This document shows positions 25,961 to 34,364 of a stretch of DNA of 46,776 nucleotides, in pieces. The notes under the pieces were generated by a model, which was not told the origin of the DNA, searched no databases, and saw nothing but the letters and a program-made list of their open reading frames with translations. The stretch is from JAJDFU01 sp964640855 (GTDB taxonomy: Bacteria > Bacteroidota > Bacteroidia > Chitinophagales > Saprospiraceae). A program made the translations under genes and the position numbers. The DNA lies in NCBI GenBank assembly GCA_964640855.1, contig CAZXIX010000022.1, forward strand, positions 1-46,776. Reading direction: 5' to 3'. Position 1 is the stretch's first letter, and the number at the start of each line of letters is the position of its first letter.

Positions 25961-27235
25961 TTAGCGCAAAGGCTGAAAAGAAAGATGGCCGATCACCTGA
26001 TCGTAGCGGGAGCCAAAGGGGCGATAATAAATCAGGATGGAATAGCGGTTGTTGGTCTCATCGTGATTACCTTCGGTGAAAGCGGTTTCCGGACTGGGGG
26101 CTTCTGCCTGGTTGTCCAGCGTGACATACCAGTAATCGTAAAATCCCTGTTTCAGGAAGGCTTTTCCGACGTAGGCATTTAAAGCGGGATTGTACCGGAG
26201 CCGGTAGCGTTCCTGGACTTTCCAGTCGGTAAAACCGCCGAAGAGGTAAACATCCCGGTTTTCGAAGGTTTCGTCGCTCAGCAGGGTAAACAGCACGTCC
26301 ACATAATCGGCGCTTAAATGGGGATCGAAGGGCTGATCGAAATTGTCTATCACGAATTGTCCTTCGGCATCCTGATAGAAAAGGTGGACCATGCGGTCAC
26401 GGCGCTTGTCGGCCGCCATGCGAACTTCCCAGAATTCGGGATTGCGCTGGATTTCGGCAACCTGGGAGGATCGGGTGCGCAGGCTGCGCAGGTCCAGGCT
26501 TCGAAACTCATTTCCTCCCGGGAAAATGATCTTGTCCTGATAATCAAAGACCGATTGCTTTCCCCGGATAAAAAGGGGCTTCAGATCCAGAATGGCATTA
26601 TCCCATCGCCCGTTCTGCAAGACTACGGCCCCGATTTCCACCAGGGGGTCCCTGATGACCAGGTTCTGATGATCTACAATGAAGTCGATCTCCTGATGCG
26701 TCCTCGCTTTGCTGACCGTGCTGGGGACCCGGTTGAATGCCTCTATACGGACCTGGTTTTCCACGACCACAAAACGACGCGTGATCACCGGAAAAGGGGA
26801 GCCTTCCTCATCAAAGATGTGAAGCAGATAGTTACCTGATTTGGTCCAGCTCAACCTCTGGTTGGGAATGATCAGTTCGTAGTGGGTGAAAAGGGTAAGT
26901 GTCTTGATGGAAAAGGCAAATTCGCGGAAAAGCTCCCCCTGAAAACCGTTGAGATATTCCATTTCGGTCAGGTCGGAGGGTTGCCAGTTGCGATCACAAT
27001 GGACGATGGAGTAAGTGTAGGTCTTGTTATCCGCTTCCATATCGTCAAAGGCCAGACGCAGGGGCGTACCTTGCTGCAAACGGACGATGGGCGGCTCCAG
27101 CTCCGAATTGACCGGATGGAATTGAACGGTTTGGATATGAGGTTCGTAAACGTGATTATAATTGACCAGCCGGTTATTCTGTGCTGTGCCATGGGTATGT
27201 AGAAAGATCAACAAGACCAATAAGCGGAAAGGCAT
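25961..27235 (-). CDS. Type IX secretion system plug protein (DUF5103)
   Basis: This 424-residue protein has a signal peptide (FRLLVLLIFLHTHGTAQ). The N-terminal half (YNHVYEPHIQTVQFHP, LAFDDMEADNKTYTYSIVHC, WQPSDLTEMEYLNGF) is the DUF5103 type IX secretion plug domain. Related proteins plug the outer-membrane pore SprA when it is not carrying cargo. The C-terminal part is beta-rich and also typical of DUF5103. Its presence supports a working T9SS, and two putative cargo proteins lie in this window. An upstream in-frame extension of 59 residues lacks a signal and is rejected. No other T9SS gene is adjacent. Confidence 0.85.
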   Translation of the reverse strand: MPFRLLVLLIFLHTHGTAQNNRLVNYNHVYEPHIQTVQFHPVNSELEPPIVRLQQGTPLRLAFDDMEADNKTYTYSIVHCDRNWQPSDLTEMEYLNGFQGELFREFAFSIKTLTLFTHYELIIPNQRLSWTKSGNYLLHIFDEEGSPFPVITRRFVVVENQVRIEAFNRVPSTVSKARTHQEIDFIVDHQNLVIRDPLVEIGAVVLQNGRWDNAILDLKPLFIRGKQSVFDYQDKIIFPGGNEFRSLDLRSLRTRSSQVAEIQRNPEFWEVRMAADKRRDRMVHLFYQDAEGQFVIDNFDQPFDPHLSADYVDVLFTLLSDETFENRDVYLFGGFTDWKVQERYRLRYNPALNAYVGKAFLKQGFYDYWYVTLDNQAEAPSPETAFTEGNHDETNNRYSILIYYRPFGSRYDQVIGHLSFQPLR

Positions 27236-27389
27236 ACAAGACAGTTGTGATGGGAGGAACAAAGTAAAGGAAAAACGGCAAAGTCTGTGAAAAAGGAGGG
27301 CCGGCTTTGAAAATGGGTTGGATGCGGGGAGCCTTTTCAGGGGCTCGTGGGGGACTTGGAAAGGCTTCCGGGAAAGTCCAAAATGGGTT

Positions 27390-28043
27390 TCAGCTCGTCC
27401 AGGGATTTGCATTTACCCGGAAGCGCCAGGGTTTCCCGGCCCATTCTTCGGCATAATCGATCCCAACCCTCGGGCCGGAAAGTATGTCCTCGGCTGCCAG
27501 CTGAAAAGCGGGATCCTCCTCCAACCAGATCTGCGATTCTTGTTTGAGCAACCGACCGCTGTGTTCCCTTCGTATGCCCAGGGCCTGGCTGAGCACTCCT
27601 GGCCCGGCGGTCAGTCGCTTGTTCAGCCCCTTTAGCTTCCGCCTTCGCAACATGAGCCCCGTGTTTTCCAAAGGCTCCAGGGCCCGGACCAGAACGGCAT
27701 GAGGTGTGTCCTCCGGACCGGTAACGATATTAAACAAATGGTGGATTCCGTAAATGAGATATACATAAGCGTGGCCGCCCCGGTAAAACATGATCTCGGT
27801 TCGGGCGGTCCGCCGGTTTCCGTAGGCATGACTGGCTTTATCCTCCGGAGCCTGGTAGGCCTCCGTCTCCACGATGATTCCCGAGGTCCTTTCCCCGTCG
27901 AAGGAAGTGACCAAAACCTTTCCCAAAAGGGCCCGGGCCAGATGGACGACCTCGCCGCCGAGAAAAAAATCATCCGGAACAGCAGTCAGCTGACTGGCCA
28001 GCCCAGGCTTCAATTCCTTTTTCAAAATGGATTTTTCAGCCAT
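27390..28043 (-). CDS. DNA-3-methyladenine glycosylase, AAG/MPG family
   Basis: This 217-residue base-excision repair glycosylase removes alkylated purines. The active-site block IIVETEAYQAPEDKASHAYG near residue 57 carries the catalytic Glu and conserved Tyr-His residues. IMFYRGGHAYVYLIYGIHH near 85 and TAGPGVLSQALGI near 147 are further family blocks. Length fits bacterial AAG (about 190-230). Two ATGs lie upstream in frame, but the MAEKSILKK start is the simplest; a longer start adds about 22 residues without family similarity. The gene lies on the same strand as guaB upstream and the T9SS plug downstream, with no obvious functional link. Confidence 0.9.
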   Translation of the reverse strand: MAEKSILKKELKPGLASQLTAVPDDFFLGGEVVHLARALLGKVLVTSFDGERTSGIIVETEAYQAPEDKASHAYGNRRTARTEIMFYRGGHAYVYLIYGIHHLFNIVTGPEDTPHAVLVRALEPLENTGLMLRRRKLKGLNKRLTAGPGVLSQALGIRREHSGRLLKQESQIWLEEDPAFQLAAEDILSGPRVGIDYAEEWAGKPWRFRVNANPWTS

Positions 28044-28150
28044 AGAAATATGAACGATAGATCTCTCCTGTCCAGGTGGGCTATCCATCGCGAGAGCCTG
28101 GATGGTCAAAGAATACTCATCCCGGCATGGTTTTTTTGGGCCCGGACAGC

Positions 28151-29632
28151 CTATCGCCTGGAATAATTGGGTGACTCTTTGGTGATCGTCACATTGTGGG
28201 GATGGCTTTCGGCGACGCCCGCGTTGGAGATTTTTACGAAATGCGCCTTCTGCAGCTCTCGAATGGTGGCCGCCCCGCAGTATCCCATCCCGGCGCGAAG
28301 TCCGCCCAGGTATTGGACCATAACTTCGGCCACGGTACCTTTGAAGGGAACTCTTCCCTCAATGCCTTCCGGGACCAGCTTCCGGATGTCGTCCTCCACA
28401 TCCTGGAAGTATCGATCCCTGGATCCTTGCTGCATAGCGCCCAGGGAGCCCATTCCCCGATACACTTTGAATTTCCGGCCTTCGTAGATGATCGTTTCGC
28501 CGGGCGCCTCTTCCACTCCGGCAAACAGGCCGCCGGCCATGACGGTATCGGCGCCGGCGGCCAGCGCCTTGGCAATATCTCCCGTATAGCGAATACCCCC
28601 GTCTCCGATCACCGGCACCCCGCTGCCTTTGACGGCATGGGCCGCTGCATAGATGGCGGATAATTGAGGTACGCCAACTCCGGCCACTACCCGGGTGGTG
28701 CAGATACTGCCCGGGCCTACCCCGACTTTGATCCCGTCGGCTCCGGCATCCACCAGGGCGCGGGCCCCTTCTCCGGTAGCTACATTCCCTCCGATGACCT
28801 GCAGGTCGGGAAAGTGATCCTTGACTTCCCGAATCGCATTCAATACGCCCCGGGAATGACCGTGTGCCGTATCGACAATGACCACATCCACCTGTACGTG
28901 GACCAGTGCTTCCACCCTTTCCATCATGTCGCCGGTGACTCCGAGCGCCGCACCCACCACCAGGCGCCCGTAGGAATCCTTGCAGGAATTCGGGTAATCC
29001 TGCACCTTCATGATGTCTTTATAGGTGATCAGGCCAACGAGCTTGTTGCCGTCATCGACTACCGGCAACTTTTCGATCTTGTGGGCCTGCAGTATTTTCC
29101 GGGCCTGATCCAGCGTTGTGCCGATGGGGGCGGTGATCAGGTTTTCGGAGGTCATCAGATCCTCGACCGGCCGGCTCAGATGCGTCTCGAAACGAAGGTC
29201 CCGGTTGGTGAGGATGCCCACCAAATGATTTTGCTCATCAACTATGGGAATGCCTCCGATCTTGAACCTTTTCATCAGCTCCAGGGCATCTCCCACGAGG
29301 GCGCCCTGGGTAAGGGTGACCGGATCGATGATCATACCGCTTTCCGAGCGCTTGACGCTTCGCACCTGCTCGGCCTGCTCCTCGATGGTCATGTTCTTAT
29401 GAATGATCCCGATCCCGCCTTGCCGGGCAATGGCAATGGCCAGCTTGTTTTCGGTGACCGTATCCATGGCCGCCGATACAACGGGTGCGTTGAGCCGGAT
29501 TTCCCGCGTGAGTTGGGAGGAAATATCCACGTCTCTGGGCAATACTTCCGAATAAGAGGGTACCAGAAGGACGTCGTCGAAGGTGAGCGCCTCGCCCAGA
29601 AATTTCTCGGTGGTGATTTTTACGTTTTCCAT
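28151..29632 (-). CDS. guaB: IMP dehydrogenase
   Basis: This 493-residue enzyme makes XMP from IMP with NAD, the first committed step of GMP synthesis. EALTFDDVLLVPSYSEVLPR is the family start. Two CBS domains occupy about residues 100-215 (GGIPIVDEQNHLVGILTNRD, EKLPVVDDGNKLVGLITYKD). The catalytic loop GVGPGSICTTRVVAG carries the active-site Cys, and IGDGGIRYTGDIAKALAAGA is the phosphate-binding site. Length is normal. The start is the first Met of the family N terminus; upstream residues look non-coding. A -7 box four bases before the ATG suggests a very short or leaderless transcript. Confidence 0.97.
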   Translation of the reverse strand: MENVKITTEKFLGEALTFDDVLLVPSYSEVLPRDVDISSQLTREIRLNAPVVSAAMDTVTENKLAIAIARQGGIGIIHKNMTIEEQAEQVRSVKRSESGMIIDPVTLTQGALVGDALELMKRFKIGGIPIVDEQNHLVGILTNRDLRFETHLSRPVEDLMTSENLITAPIGTTLDQARKILQAHKIEKLPVVDDGNKLVGLITYKDIMKVQDYPNSCKDSYGRLVVGAALGVTGDMMERVEALVHVQVDVVIVDTAHGHSRGVLNAIREVKDHFPDLQVIGGNVATGEGARALVDAGADGIKVGVGPGSICTTRVVAGVGVPQLSAIYAAAHAVKGSGVPVIGDGGIRYTGDIAKALAAGADTVMAGGLFAGVEEAPGETIIYEGRKFKVYRGMGSLGAMQQGSRDRYFQDVEDDIRKLVPEGIEGRVPFKGTVAEVMVQYLGGLRAGMGYCGAATIRELQKAHFVKISNAGVAESHPHNVTITKESPNYSRR

Positions 29633-29635
29633 GCG

Positions 29636-29643
29636 CAAAGGTA
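29636..29643 (-). promoter_or_regulatory. -7 box immediately upstream of guaB
   Basis: On the minus strand the sequence reads TACCTTTG followed by CGC and the ATG. The box ends only three bases before the start codon, so the transcript would have little or no leader. A TTG occurs 28 bases further upstream, longer than normal spacing. Confidence 0.5.
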
Positions 29644-29740
29644 TGGAAACGAAACAGAAAAAGAAAAGGGCCAACGGCATTCCGACGCTCTATTCTGACT
29701 TCCTTTTACGGCAACCGCAAAGGGGAGTTCAAGGGCTTGG

Positions 29741-29754
29741 TAGTCGGTAGTTAA
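29741..29754 (+). repeat. Two heptamers of TAGTCGG type
   Basis: TAGTCGG is followed directly by TAGTTAA, a near-copy. The same heptamer type occurs as three tandem copies upstream of the phosphatidylserine decarboxylase gene. The rest of the 298-base stretch between guaB and tadA holds the two promoters and no gene. Confidence 0.35.
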
Positions 29755-29918
29755 AACCTTGGCAGTAGAAAAGCAAATTCTTGAACTTTTCAACTCCTGC
29801 CGCTCCGCAAGCCGGGATACACAAGTCTGCACGGGCTGAAAGGATACTACGGTTGCGTCAGCCTCTGGATGGGCCGATAAATCACTTTTGGGAGGGCGAT
29901 CATTCCGGGGTCAGCTTG

Positions 29919-29926
29919 TATATTTG
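29919..29926 (+). promoter_or_regulatory. -7 box immediately upstream of tadA
   Basis: TATATTTG matches TAnnTTTG exactly and ends four bases before the ATG. A TTTG lies 28 bases upstream of the box. The arrangement mirrors guaB and points to a leaderless or nearly leaderless mRNA. Confidence 0.5.
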
Positions 29927-29930
29927 AATT

Positions 29931-30374
29931 ATGTTAGCGGTGCAAAGCGACGATTTTTTTATGAAGCAGGCCATTGACCAGGCCCGCCAGTCGGCTGCCG
30001 AGGGAGAAGTGCCGGTGGGGGCTGTCGTCGTTTGCAACGGACAGGTCATAGCGCGTGGGCACAACCGCACCGAGCGCCTGCTGGATGTCACGGCCCATGC
30101 AGAGATCATAGCCCTGACGGCTGCTTCGGATTACCTTCAAAGCAAATATCTGTCGGATTGCACCCTGTTCGTGACCCTGGAGCCTTGTGTCATGTGTGCC
30201 GGTGCCCTGCAATGGGCCCAGTTGGGACGGTTGGTTTTCGGCGCCCAGGATGAAAAAAGGGGCTTTATGCGTTTCGGAAAAGAACTCCTCCACCCCAGGA
30301 CAAAAGTGGAATACGGGATCTGTGAGGCGGAATGCCGAAATCTTCTGCGCGTTTTCTTTTCGGCCCGGCGGTAG
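29931..30374 (+). CDS. tadA: tRNA adenosine(34) deaminase
   Basis: This 147-residue zinc deaminase converts wobble adenosine 34 to inosine in tRNA-Arg(ACG). The zinc and proton-shuttle motif is TAHAEIIALTAA (HAE near residue 57) and the second zinc motif is LEPCVMCAGALQWAQ (PCxxC near 85). The N-terminal SDDFFMKQAIDQARQSAAEG fits the family, so the first ATG is chosen over an internal Met ten codons later. Length is normal (about 145-170). The gene is divergent from guaB. Confidence 0.93.
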   Translation: MLAVQSDDFFMKQAIDQARQSAAEGEVPVGAVVVCNGQVIARGHNRTERLLDVTAHAEIIALTAASDYLQSKYLSDCTLFVTLEPCVMCAGALQWAQLGRLVFGAQDEKRGFMRFGKELLHPRTKVEYGICEAECRNLLRVFFSARR

Positions 30375-30508
30375 ATCGGGTGAAATCTAAATTTGCCGTT
30401 AAATCTCCTGAACCTTTCGTTAAAGACATAGCATCGCTATATGCCCGGCCCCTATATTGTTTGGCGGAACGAACCGACTCAGCCCCCTAACATCTGAAAA
30501 ACAGAACC

Positions 30509-31051
30509 ATGCTTAGAATTGTATTTGCAGGCTTTGTATCCTTCCTGTTCTTCTCGAGTTGTCAAACCCTCTCCCCTTTCACCCGAGAACTTCGTCAGGA
30601 TATCGCTCTGACCGATAGCGAGTTGGAGCGCATCCAATTCTATCTGTCCAAAGACATCGTCATGCGCCGCGAATTTTCGGGCAGTCAAAGCCGGATCGAG
30701 GGGGGCGAGATAAAAGTGGTTGACGGCCGAAAGGTCGAAGAGGTGATCATTGCCCGGCGCACTCCGGGCGTTTTGCTGTTCAGCCCGGAAAGCGATACCT
30801 ATGCCATAGGCTTTGAAGAAGGTTTCAATAACCGCTACCTGATGTTCGGCCCCAATCCCAGCTCCGGGGGGCAGTTTGTTTTATTGGCTTCCGAGTGGAA
30901 AAGGAACGTTGGCCGGGTCACATACGATAACCGTGCCTACTGGGTGGAAGTGGATCGCTATGGAGCGGTACCCGGCCTGCTGGTCAATCTCAAAAAGATC
31001 AATCAAAGAAGTGTGAAATCCCGTAGGGCCGGAGGAAGGAAGATCGATTGA
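30509..31051 (+). CDS. Bacteroidota lipoprotein of unknown function
   Basis: This 180-residue lipoprotein has a lipobox FFSSCQTL (Cys18). The mature start LSPFTRELRQDIALTDSELE and the following RIQFYLSKDIVMRREF resemble an uncharacterised family I recall from many Bacteroidota, but I cannot name it. A conserved-looking FEEGFNNRYLMFGPNPSSGG follows near residue 103, and the end is basic. It probably sits in the outer membrane. It stands alone, followed by a terminator. Confidence 0.75.
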   Translation: MLRIVFAGFVSFLFFSSCQTLSPFTRELRQDIALTDSELERIQFYLSKDIVMRREFSGSQSRIEGGEIKVVDGRKVEEVIIARRTPGVLLFSPESDTYAIGFEEGFNNRYLMFGPNPSSGGQFVLLASEWKRNVGRVTYDNRAYWVEVDRYGAVPGLLVNLKKINQRSVKSRRAGGRKID

Positions 31052-31064
31052 ATTCAAAAGGGCC

Positions 31065-31107
31065 AAAAGGACGGGTTCCGGAATTTGACCTTCGCTTGTC
31101 CTTTTTT
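31065..31107 (+). terminator. Terminator after the lipoprotein gene
   Basis: AAAAGGAC (31065-31072) pairs with GTCCTTTT (31098-31105), followed by further T. The loop is about 25 bases. It lies between two convergent genes. Confidence 0.6.
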
Positions 31108-31139
31108 CTATGCGTCGTGCCCCACTTATCGGATGGGGA

Positions 31140-31784
31140 TCAAATCTGGTGGGTACCCTTCAGGAATGGGACAAATTTAAATTGCCCGAACACCTCTTTC
31201 GTCCATTCCTTCTCTTGGGTGCGGGTGATGCGATACATTTTTTGGGTTTTCTTCCCCACCGGTATGATCATTTTCCCGCCGATAGCCAGCTGTTGCAAGA
31301 GAGCTTCCGGGATTTCGGGCGCTCCTGCCGTGACCAGGATGCGATCGAAGGGAGCAAATTCGGGTAAACCCTTGAACCCGTCGCGGAAATAGCAGCGCAC
31401 GCGAAGCTTGAGCCGGTCCAACAGCCCGCGCGCTTTCTTGAATAATAATTCCTGCCGTTCGATGGTAAAGACCCGGCCGCCCAGTAGTGCCAGGACCGCG
31501 GCCTGATAACCCGAGCCGGTCCCGATTTCCAGGATTTTCATGCGGGGCTCCAACTCCAGGAGCTGCGTCATGTAGGCCACTGTGAACGGCTGAGATATGG
31601 TCTGGTCGGCACCAATCGGAAAGGGCTGGTCCCGGTAGGCCCATTCATCGAAGGCCGGATCCAGAAAGAAGTGCCTGGGAAGGCTTCCCATGACATGAAG
31701 GACATCCTCATCTGTAATTCCCTTGTTTCGCAATTCAGCGATCAGTTTTTTCCGCAGACCTTTATGTCGATAAGTGTCCTCCAC
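31140..31784 (-). CDS. pcm: Protein-L-isoaspartate O-methyltransferase
   Basis: This 214-residue SAM-dependent enzyme methylates isoaspartyl residues in aged proteins and so starts their repair. The family substrate loop is DQTISQPFTVAYMTQLL near residue 60, and the SAM site is ILEIGTGSGYQAAVLALLGG near 84. IPVGKKTQKMY near 174 is a further conserved block. Length is typical of PCMT. It is divergent from the phosphohexomutase gene. Confidence 0.93.
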   Translation of the reverse strand: MEDTYRHKGLRKKLIAELRNKGITDEDVLHVMGSLPRHFFLDPAFDEWAYRDQPFPIGADQTISQPFTVAYMTQLLELEPRMKILEIGTGSGYQAAVLALLGGRVFTIERQELLFKKARGLLDRLKLRVRCYFRDGFKGLPEFAPFDRILVTAGAPEIPEALLQQLAIGGKMIIPVGKKTQKMYRITRTQEKEWTKEVFGQFKFVPFLKGTHQI

Positions 31785-31834
31785 GTAATATGGGCTTTCT
31801 CTCTTTTGGCAGAGAAGATGAGTGACAAAATAGT

Positions 31835-31842
31835 TAAATTTG
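31835..31842 (+). promoter_or_regulatory. Candidate -7 box for the phosphohexomutase gene
   Basis: TAAATTTG matches TAnnTTTG. A TTTG at 31805-31808 is 26 bases upstream, somewhat long for a -33 element. Transcription would start near 31849, leaving a leader of about 36 bases. Confidence 0.45.
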
Positions 31843-31884
31843 ACTCCCGTTCAACCATCCTGCGAAAGACCAAAAAAAATCCTT

Positions 31885-33282
31885 ATGACCCAAATCAAAT
31901 TCGGGACAGATGGCTGGAGAGCCATTATTGCCAAAGATTACACCGTCGATAACGTTAAACGAGTAGCAGAAGCCACTGCCAAGTGGCTCAAGAAGAACAA
32001 CGGCAGCCAGGTGGTGGTAGGCCACGATTGCCGATTCGCAGGACAGCTTTTCGCAGAAACTACGGCCCAGACCCTGGGAAAGCACGGCATCAAGGTCCGC
32101 TTGGCCAAAAGTTTTGTTTCCACTCCCATGGTCTCCCTCGGAGTGGTGAAAACCGGATCCGATCTCGGCGTGGTGATCACGGCCAGCCACAATCCACCCT
32201 CTTACAACGGGTATAAACTGAAGTCCAATCTGGGAGGGCCGATGATCCCGGCCCAGATCGCCGAAGTAGAAGATGAGATCCCGGATAGCATTCCGGAAGG
32301 CCTCCCCAGCCTCAGCGAAATGGAAGAAAAGGGATTGCTGGAATATGTGGATCTGGAGCAGATGTACATGGACCACATCGAGGCAAATTTCGATCTGAAG
32401 TCTATTCATAAGGCCGGATTCGGAATTGCCTACGACGCCATGTTCGGCGCGGGCAAAAATGCCATGGAACGCCTTTTTCCGGATGCCCTTCTGCTGCACA
32501 TAGATGACAATCCCGGCTTTCACGGTCAGGCACCCGAACCCATCCATCGCAACCTGGAGGAACTGTCCGAAGCCATAGCCCGTGACCCGAGCCTGTCGAT
32601 CGGGATCGCCAACGACGGCGATGCAGACCGCATCGGCATGTACGACGAGGACGGCAATTTCGTGGATTCCCATCACATCCTCCTGCTCCTGCTTTTGTAT
32701 ATGGCCAAGTACAAGGAGGAAAAAGGAAAGGTGATCTTCACCTTCTCCGTGACCGACAAGATGCGCAAGCTTGCGGAACATTTCGGCTTCGATTACGAGG
32801 TTACCAAGATCGGGTTCAAATACATCGCCGAGATCATGGCCGAGGAAGATGTGCTCGTCGGCGGCGAAGAATCAGGCGGGCTGGCCGTCAAAGGACACAT
32901 TCCCGAGAGGGATGGCATCTGGGTCGGACTGATCGTCCTGGAATTCATGGCCAAGACCGGAAAGAGCGTCAAAGAACTCATACAGGAAGTGTACGATATC
33001 GTCGGTCCCTTCTCGTTCGACCGGGACGATCTGCACATCCTGGAAGAGCAGAAGCAGGCTATTGTCAAGCGATGCGATGAAGATCCCTATCAGGATTTTC
33101 AAGGGATGAAGGTCGAACGCATCGAGAGTGTGGACGGAACCAAGTTCATCTTCAATGACAATGAATGGGTAATGGTACGCCCCTCCGGGACCGAGCCGGT
33201 TTTGCGCGTGTATGCCCAGGCTCCGACTCCCGAGCGGGTTCGAACGATCCTGGATGCGGCCCGGGCGACCATGCTGGGGTGA
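31885..33282 (+). CDS. Phosphoglucomutase/phosphomannomutase-family protein
   Basis: This 465-residue alpha-D-phosphohexomutase has all four active-site motifs: the phosphoserine loop VITASHNPPSYNG near residue 100, the metal-binding loop ANDGDADRIG near 248, the sugar-binding loop VGGEESGGLA near 332 and the phosphate-binding loop VRPSGTEPVLRV near 433. The opening KFGTDGWRAIIA fits. It interconverts 1- and 6-phosphates of glucose, mannose or a similar sugar; which one cannot be decided from sequence. A start 15 codons upstream is open but has no family similarity. Confidence 0.93.
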   Translation: MTQIKFGTDGWRAIIAKDYTVDNVKRVAEATAKWLKKNNGSQVVVGHDCRFAGQLFAETTAQTLGKHGIKVRLAKSFVSTPMVSLGVVKTGSDLGVVITASHNPPSYNGYKLKSNLGGPMIPAQIAEVEDEIPDSIPEGLPSLSEMEEKGLLEYVDLEQMYMDHIEANFDLKSIHKAGFGIAYDAMFGAGKNAMERLFPDALLLHIDDNPGFHGQAPEPIHRNLEELSEAIARDPSLSIGIANDGDADRIGMYDEDGNFVDSHHILLLLLLYMAKYKEEKGKVIFTFSVTDKMRKLAEHFGFDYEVTKIGFKYIAEIMAEEDVLVGGEESGGLAVKGHIPERDGIWVGLIVLEFMAKTGKSVKELIQEVYDIVGPFSFDRDDLHILEEQKQAIVKRCDEDPYQDFQGMKVERIESVDGTKFIFNDNEWVMVRPSGTEPVLRVYAQAPTPERVRTILDAARATMLG

Positions 33283-33337
33283 TCGTTCTTTTCGAGCATC
33301 CGGCTATGGCAAAAGGCGACCGGATCCTGTTTCCGGG

Positions 33338-33820
33338 CTATCTCCTGACCATATCCACATGGGGGATGTCATCCTCCAGGTAGGTCTCACTGATGCGTTC
33401 GAAACCGAAGCCGGTGTAGAATTTCAAGAGATATTCCTGGGCCTGGATCTTAATGGGGCGTTTTCCAAAGGCTTTTTCCGCTTGCCGGATGGCCTCTTCT
33501 ACCACTTTTTTTCCAAACCCCTTTCCCCGAGCCTCGGGCGCGGTCACAATCCGGCCGATAGCGGGATAGGTCCCGAGTTCGTCAGGGCCTTCGAACGGAC
33601 TATGGCCCAGGCGCTGCCCGGGAGGGACTATACGGGCATAGGCCGCCAGTTTTCCTTCGGGATTACGCCCCAGCAGGTGCAGGCAAACAGGATCCTTCCC
33701 GTCGGCATCCAGATAGGGGCAGTCTTGCTCCACCACAAACACCCGTTGCCGCAATACCATCAATTCATACAATTGTTCTCGACTCAACTGCTCAAAGGGG
33801 AGACATTGAAAAGAAAGCAT
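33338..33820 (-). CDS. GNAT acetyltransferase, ElaA-like
   Basis: This 160-residue N-acetyltransferase is of the ElaA type. LYELMVLRQRVFVVEQDCPY near residue 18 and LDADGKDPVCLHLLG near 38 are the characteristic family entry, and IGRIVTAPEARGKGFGKKVV near 90 is the acetyl-CoA loop (R-x-x-G-x-G/A). The substrate is unknown. The chosen Met gives the family length; an upstream extension of 19 residues is probably not translated. It follows the DgkA-type gene by ten bases, so the two are likely co-transcribed. Confidence 0.87.
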   Translation of the reverse strand: MLSFQCLPFEQLSREQLYELMVLRQRVFVVEQDCPYLDADGKDPVCLHLLGRNPEGKLAAYARIVPPGQRLGHSPFEGPDELGTYPAIGRIVTAPEARGKGFGKKVVEEAIRQAEKAFGKRPIKIQAQEYLLKFYTGFGFERISETYLEDDIPHVDMVRR

Positions 33821-33830
33821 GAGCACGGGA

Positions 33831-34193
33831 TTAGGCAAGAAGGGCTTGCAGATAGGGTAAAAATACGTAGAGGCCAATGGCCAATGCTCCGAAGGCGGTC
33901 AGCAACACCCCGGCTGCGGCGGTATCTTTGGCCTTTCCGGCCAGTGGGTGATACTCGGGACTGACCAGGTTGGTCAGTTCCTCAAGCGAGGTGTTGAAAG
34001 CCTCAGCTGCCCATACAGCACATATGGCTATGCCTATCAACGTCCAATCCAGGGCCGAAATACTGAAATAAAAGCCGGCGCCAATCACCAATCCCGTTGC
34101 CAGTAAATGGATCTTGGCATTGGGCTCTGAACGGAAGACCGTAGCGATACCCTTGAATGCGTAGCCGAAACTTTTGATGCGATTTTTGAGCAT
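33831..34193 (-). CDS. Diacylglycerol kinase / undecaprenol kinase, DgkA family
   Basis: This 120-residue integral membrane kinase has three helices (about residues 30-46, 49-66 and 95-116). The family signature AAEAFNTSLEELTNLVSPEY, followed by HPLAGKAKDTAAAGVLL, is complete, including the Glu residues that bind metal and the Lys-Asp pair. It phosphorylates diacylglycerol or undecaprenol and so recycles lipid carriers. Length is normal. It shares a likely transcript with the ElaA-like gene. Confidence 0.9.
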   Translation of the reverse strand: MLKNRIKSFGYAFKGIATVFRSEPNAKIHLLATGLVIGAGFYFSISALDWTLIGIAICAVWAAEAFNTSLEELTNLVSPEYHPLAGKAKDTAAAGVLLTAFGALAIGLYVFLPYLQALLA

Positions 34194-34364
34194 GGTGTAA
34201 AGCTAATTCGATTCTCTCCCGAGGGTGGTCTCCTTCTTCCTTCTTTCGGGCCTGGCAGTTGACAACGGATGCTTCGTGCTTTGTACAAGTAGCAAGAATC
34301 GCTTCAGCTGCTTGCCGTTGGGCAGGGACCCGGTGGGGAGATTCGGTAAATTTGGGTGATTTTT

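Noticed and set aside
28664..29698. Plus-strand open frame of 344 codons opposite guaB
   Set aside because: guaB is certain; the antisense frame shows no protein-like pattern.
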